The position numbers and the translations under genes were made by a program. Positions 7,592-8,627 of a stretch of DNA of 8,627 nucleotides are shown here, one piece after another. Position 1 is the first letter of the stretch. Each line of letters begins with the position of its first letter. Source of the DNA: Syntrophomonadaceae bacterium (GTDB taxonomy: Bacteria > Bacillota > Syntrophomonadia > Syntrophomonadales > Syntrophomonadaceae). The notes under the pieces are model-generated. The model did no database searches. It was not told the origin of the DNA and worked only from the letters and a program-made list of their open reading frames with translations. The stretch lies in contig DUSB01000199.1 in NCBI GenBank assembly GCA_012840625.1, forward strand, positions 1 through 8,627. The letters are read 5' to 3'.

Positions 7592-7951
7592 TCATCGAGC
7601 TATAAAACTCTGGCAGCTTGTTTCTCCCGCATGGATAGATGCAATGCCCCCTATGATAAGATCTTCAGTCACGCATGCTCCTCCGTTATTTTTTAGACAG
7701 CTGGTAATACTACAGACTACTTCTGGCTTAAGTGATGGAGCTTTACTAATCAACTCTCCCAGACTGCCAAGCAGGTTGATGTTGCCAATCATACCCAGCA
7801 TGTTGGAAATCTTGCGCGGGGCAAAGGTAGCGCAAAAAATCACATCGGCCTGCCCTGCTTCCATTCCTTTTACCTGAATCCTTGAGGCACTACAACGCTG
7901 CTGAATATTATAAACACATTTACTGGCATCACAATGCAAATCGCTGGCCAA
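7592..7951 (-). CDS. Protein with two DUF1540 four-cysteine domains
   Basis: A 119-residue small protein made of two copies of the DUF1540 motif. The first copy has cysteines at 7, 12, 20 and 40 and the context C-x4-CVYNIQQRCSASRIQVKG...CATF. The second has cysteines at 80, 85, 93 and 113 (C-x4-CLKNNGGACVTEDLIIGG...CQSF). The spacing, 5, 8 and 20, is identical in both. Each quartet could bind one metal ion (zinc or iron), but the biochemical role of DUF1540 is unknown to me. The hydrophobic linker (about 48-72, MLGMIGNINLLGSLGELI) is too broken for a sure membrane helix. The start is TTG at 7951-7949 with an excellent AAAAAGGAGG ending 9 bases upstream; an ATG at 7959 is out of frame and only 1 base from the binding site. 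The gene is convergent with the CoA-transferase and divergent from the leuS leader. Confidence 0.85.
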   Translation of the reverse strand: MASDLHCDASKCVYNIQQRCSASRIQVKGMEAGQADVIFCATFAPRKISNMLGMIGNINLLGSLGELISKAPSLKPEVVCSITSCLKNNGGACVTEDLIIGGIASIHAGETSCQSFIAR

Positions 7952-8073
7952 TGATTCATCCTCCTTTTTAAAATCAGGACTATTTGCTTATAATGTGCAT
8001 CACTGCGGCAGGATTTATGCCTGCGGTTTCTTACTAGAACACAATTCAAAACAGGTATTTTCCTGTAACCAGG
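7952..8073. other. Intergenic region upstream of the DUF1540 gene and the leuS leader
   Basis: No coding capacity is seen. It must carry the minus-strand promoter of the DUF1540 gene, but I find no convincing -35/-10 pair. Two small inverted repeats are present: GCAGG/CCTGC around 8008-8024 and ACAGG (8051-8055) with CCTGT (8062-8066). The second lies just upstream of the leuS -35 box. They may be operators or chance. Confidence 0.4.
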
Positions 8074-8102
8074 TTGACTTTAGCCCATCGATTTCGTATA
8101 AT
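8074..8102 (+). promoter_or_regulatory. Sigma-A promoter of the T-box/tRNA-Ala/leuS transcript
   Basis: TTGACT (8074-8079) and a perfect TATAAT (8097-8102) are separated by the ideal 17 bases. Transcription should begin near 8109. It is the best promoter in the window, and the whole T-box leader lies directly downstream. No other promoter is visible before the tRNA, so this one should drive the riboswitch, the tRNA and leuS together. Confidence 0.85.
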
Positions 8103-8275
8103 TTCAATTGTCAAATGAACATTATGAAGGCAATGAACCGGAGTATTAGATCCGCAATGCTATACAGAGAGTTATCGGCAGGTGGAAGATAACAAGCAGG
8201 GATTGAACTCGCCGGGGAGTTCCACTGTTGAAATGCAAGTAAACTGTGGCGGAGCAGCCGTTATCTGTATGAGTG

Positions 8276-8378
8276 GACAGTATTGTGTGGGGCTATAGCG
8301 AAGTTGGGATCGCGCTTGAATGGCATTCAAGAGACCGAGGGTTCGAATCCCTCTAGCTCCACCATTTTAATATTTGTC
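8276..8378 (+). other. Stem III-position helix that frames the embedded tRNA
   Basis: GACAGTATTG (8276-8285) can pair with TTAATATTTGTC (8367-8378) as 10 bp: eight Watson-Crick pairs, two G-T pairs and a single bulged T at 8373. The enclosed loop, 8286-8367 or so, is essentially the 76-base tRNA with 3 spacer bases (TGT and TTT) on either side. The helix sits just before the T-box motif, where Stem III lies in other T-box leaders. Pairing was found by eye and needs folding software to confirm. Confidence 0.6.
8289..8364 (+). tRNA. tRNA-Ala (anticodon GGC)
   Basis: A complete cloverleaf of 76 bases. The acceptor stem is GGGGCTA (8289-8295) with TAGCTCC (8354-8360). It includes the G3-U70 pair (8291 and 8358), the main identity element for alanyl-tRNA synthetase. 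The D arm is GCGA/TCGC (8298-8301, 8310-8313). The anticodon stem is CTTGA/TCAAG (8315-8319, 8327-8331) around loop ATGGCAT, which gives anticodon GGC at 8322-8324 and reads GCC and GCU. The variable loop is 5 bases. The T arm is GAGGG/CCCTC around TTCGAAT. The discriminator is A (8361) and CCA (8362-8364) is encoded. It looks fully functional. It lies inside the leuS T-box leader on the same strand, with no terminator or promoter of its own that I can see. Confidence 0.97.
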
Positions 8379-8382
8379 AATA

Positions 8383-8414
8383 AGGGTGGTACCACGGGAA
8401 AGGCTCTCGTCCCT
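8383..8414 (+). promoter_or_regulatory. T-box antiterminator
   Basis: AGGG (8383-8386) pairs with CCCT (8411-8414), and ACGGGA (8394-8399) pairs with TCTCGT (8405-8410). Together they enclose the 7-base bulge TGGTACC (8387-8393). The TGGT of the bulge is complementary to the ACCA 3' end of an uncharged tRNA with discriminator A, as in tRNA-Leu. This is the canonical T-box antiterminator, and it uses bases needed by the terminator stem, so the two exclude each other. Confidence 0.9.
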
Positions 8415-8434
8415 GAGGGGATGGGAGCTTTTTT
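8403..8434 (+). terminator. Regulated intrinsic terminator of the leuS leader
   Basis: GCTCTCGTCCC (8403-8413) pairs with GGGGATGGGAGC (8418-8428 used) as an 11-bp stem with two G-T pairs and a TGAG loop, followed by six T (8429-8434). It forms when no uncharged tRNA-Leu stabilises the antiterminator and stops RNA polymerase before leuS. The tRNA-Ala lies upstream of it, so tRNA-Ala should be transcribed even when leuS is off. Confidence 0.93.
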
Positions 8435-8488
8435 GTATTCCATCCTTACTATTTACGAATTGCGAGTACGAGTTTTAAGGAGGCAATT

Positions 8489-8627
8489 ATGACTCACAGC
8501 TATGATTTTAAAAGCATTGAGGCTAAATGGCAGCAAAAATGGGAAGAAGGTCAGCATTTTAAAGTAAGTGAAGACTCCCAGCGCCCCAAATATTATTGTC
8601 TGGAGATGTTTCCGTACCCATCGGGAA
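8489..8627 (+). CDS. leuS: Leucyl-tRNA synthetase, N-terminal fragment
   Basis: The first 46 residues of LeuRS, cut by the window edge. It opens MTHSYDFKSIEAKWQQKWEE and reaches LEMFPYPSG, the conserved stretch immediately before the HIGH-type ATP-binding motif of class I synthetases (FPYPSGxxLHxGH). The enzyme is cytoplasmic and charges tRNA-Leu with leucine. The start ATG (8489-8491) has a textbook AAGGAGG (8477-8483) 5 bases upstream. The preceding CTC-specifier T-box agrees with this identity and gives its mode of control: transcription antitermination by uncharged tRNA-Leu. Confidence 0.95.
   Translation, partial: MTHSYDFKSIEAKWQQKWEEGQHFKVSEDSQRPKYYCLEMFPYPSG

Larger units (their letters stand above)
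8109..8434 (+). ncRNA. Leucine T-box riboswitch leader of leuS, interrupted by a tRNA gene
   Basis: This is a cis-acting leader that senses uncharged tRNA-Leu and lets transcription continue into leuS when leucyl-tRNA is short. Stem I covers about 8135-8222. Its base helix is CCGG (8138-8141) with CCGG (8212-8215). The specifier loop has AGTA (8142-8145) opposite GAA-CTC, and the specifier CTC (8208-8210) is a leucine codon. ATCC (8150-8153) pairs with GGAT (8200-8203). Above it come the AGAGAG segment (8166-8171) and the apical helix GTTATC/GATAAC (8171-8176, 8188-8193) around a GGCAGGTGGAA loop. A Stem II-like helix pairs CCAC-GTT (8222-8229) with AAC-GTGG (8242-8249). The T-box is AAGGGTGGTACCACGG (8382-8397). 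What is unusual is a whole tRNA-Ala at 8289-8364 between these parts. The coordinates give the leader to the end of the terminator T-run; the 5' end is inferred from the promoter. Confidence 0.9.

Noticed and set aside
7989..7994. TATAAT on the plus strand upstream of the leuS promoter
   Set aside because: No matching -35 box at 16-18 bases upstream, and the promoter at 8074-8102 explains the transcript far better.
7995..8192. 65-codon open frame upstream of the T-box
   Set aside because: It overlaps the leuS promoter and Stem I, has no binding site and no recognisable protein features.
8283..8492. 69-codon open frame through the tRNA, T-box and leuS start region
   Set aside because: It is a chance frame across tRNA-Ala and the riboswitch, has no ribosome binding site of note, and its bases are fully explained by structured RNA.

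Overview
The window looks like a low-to-mid GC Gram-positive anaerobe of the class Clostridia. The evidence is strong AAGGAGG-type ribosome binding sites, several TTG starts, a leuS gene behind a T-box leader, an FAD-dependent oxidoreductase of the COG2509 type, a comEA-comEC pair and a Cat2-like CoA-transferase. A Syntrophomonas-like fatty-acid-degrading syntroph would fit, but that is a guess from style and gene content.

Layout. 1-1454 (+): the C-terminal part of an FAD-dependent oxidoreductase, then a metallo-beta-lactamase-fold hydrolase with a winged-helix-like tail. 1455-1585: a convergent intergenic gap with a small hairpin. 1586-5956 (-): a probable operon read comEA, comEC, MATE transporter. 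comEA and comEC are 6 bases apart. The MATE gene has no ATG, GTG or TTG in the right place; its conserved N-terminus is best explained by an ATA start behind a ribosome binding site that is itself caught in a hairpin. 5957-6173: a divergent intergenic region. 6174-7517 (+): an acetyl-CoA hydrolase/CoA-transferase family enzyme, closed by a very strong terminator at 7541-7578. That terminator also serves a convergent small gene (7592-7951, -) coding for two copies of the DUF1540 four-cysteine domain.

8074-8627 (+) is the most unusual part. A near-perfect promoter (TTGACT, 17 bases, TATAAT) opens a leader of about 380 bases with all the parts of a leucine T-box riboswitch: Stem I, a CTC specifier, a T-box motif, mutually exclusive antiterminator and terminator, then leuS. 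Inside this leader, between Stem I and the antiterminator, sits a complete tRNA-Ala(GGC) gene with encoded CCA. The tRNA lies almost exactly in the loop of a 10-bp helix that occupies the Stem III position, with 3 bases of spacer on each side. Maturation of the tRNA by RNase P should therefore cut the riboswitch in two, unless the helix holds the halves together. I see no separate promoter for the tRNA, so tRNA-Ala supply and leucyl-tRNA synthetase control appear to be tied in one transcript.

Functionally, the competence genes serve DNA uptake, the CoA-transferase serves acyl-CoA/carboxylate metabolism, and the last segment serves translation. Nothing suggests a phage, an insertion sequence or CRISPR.
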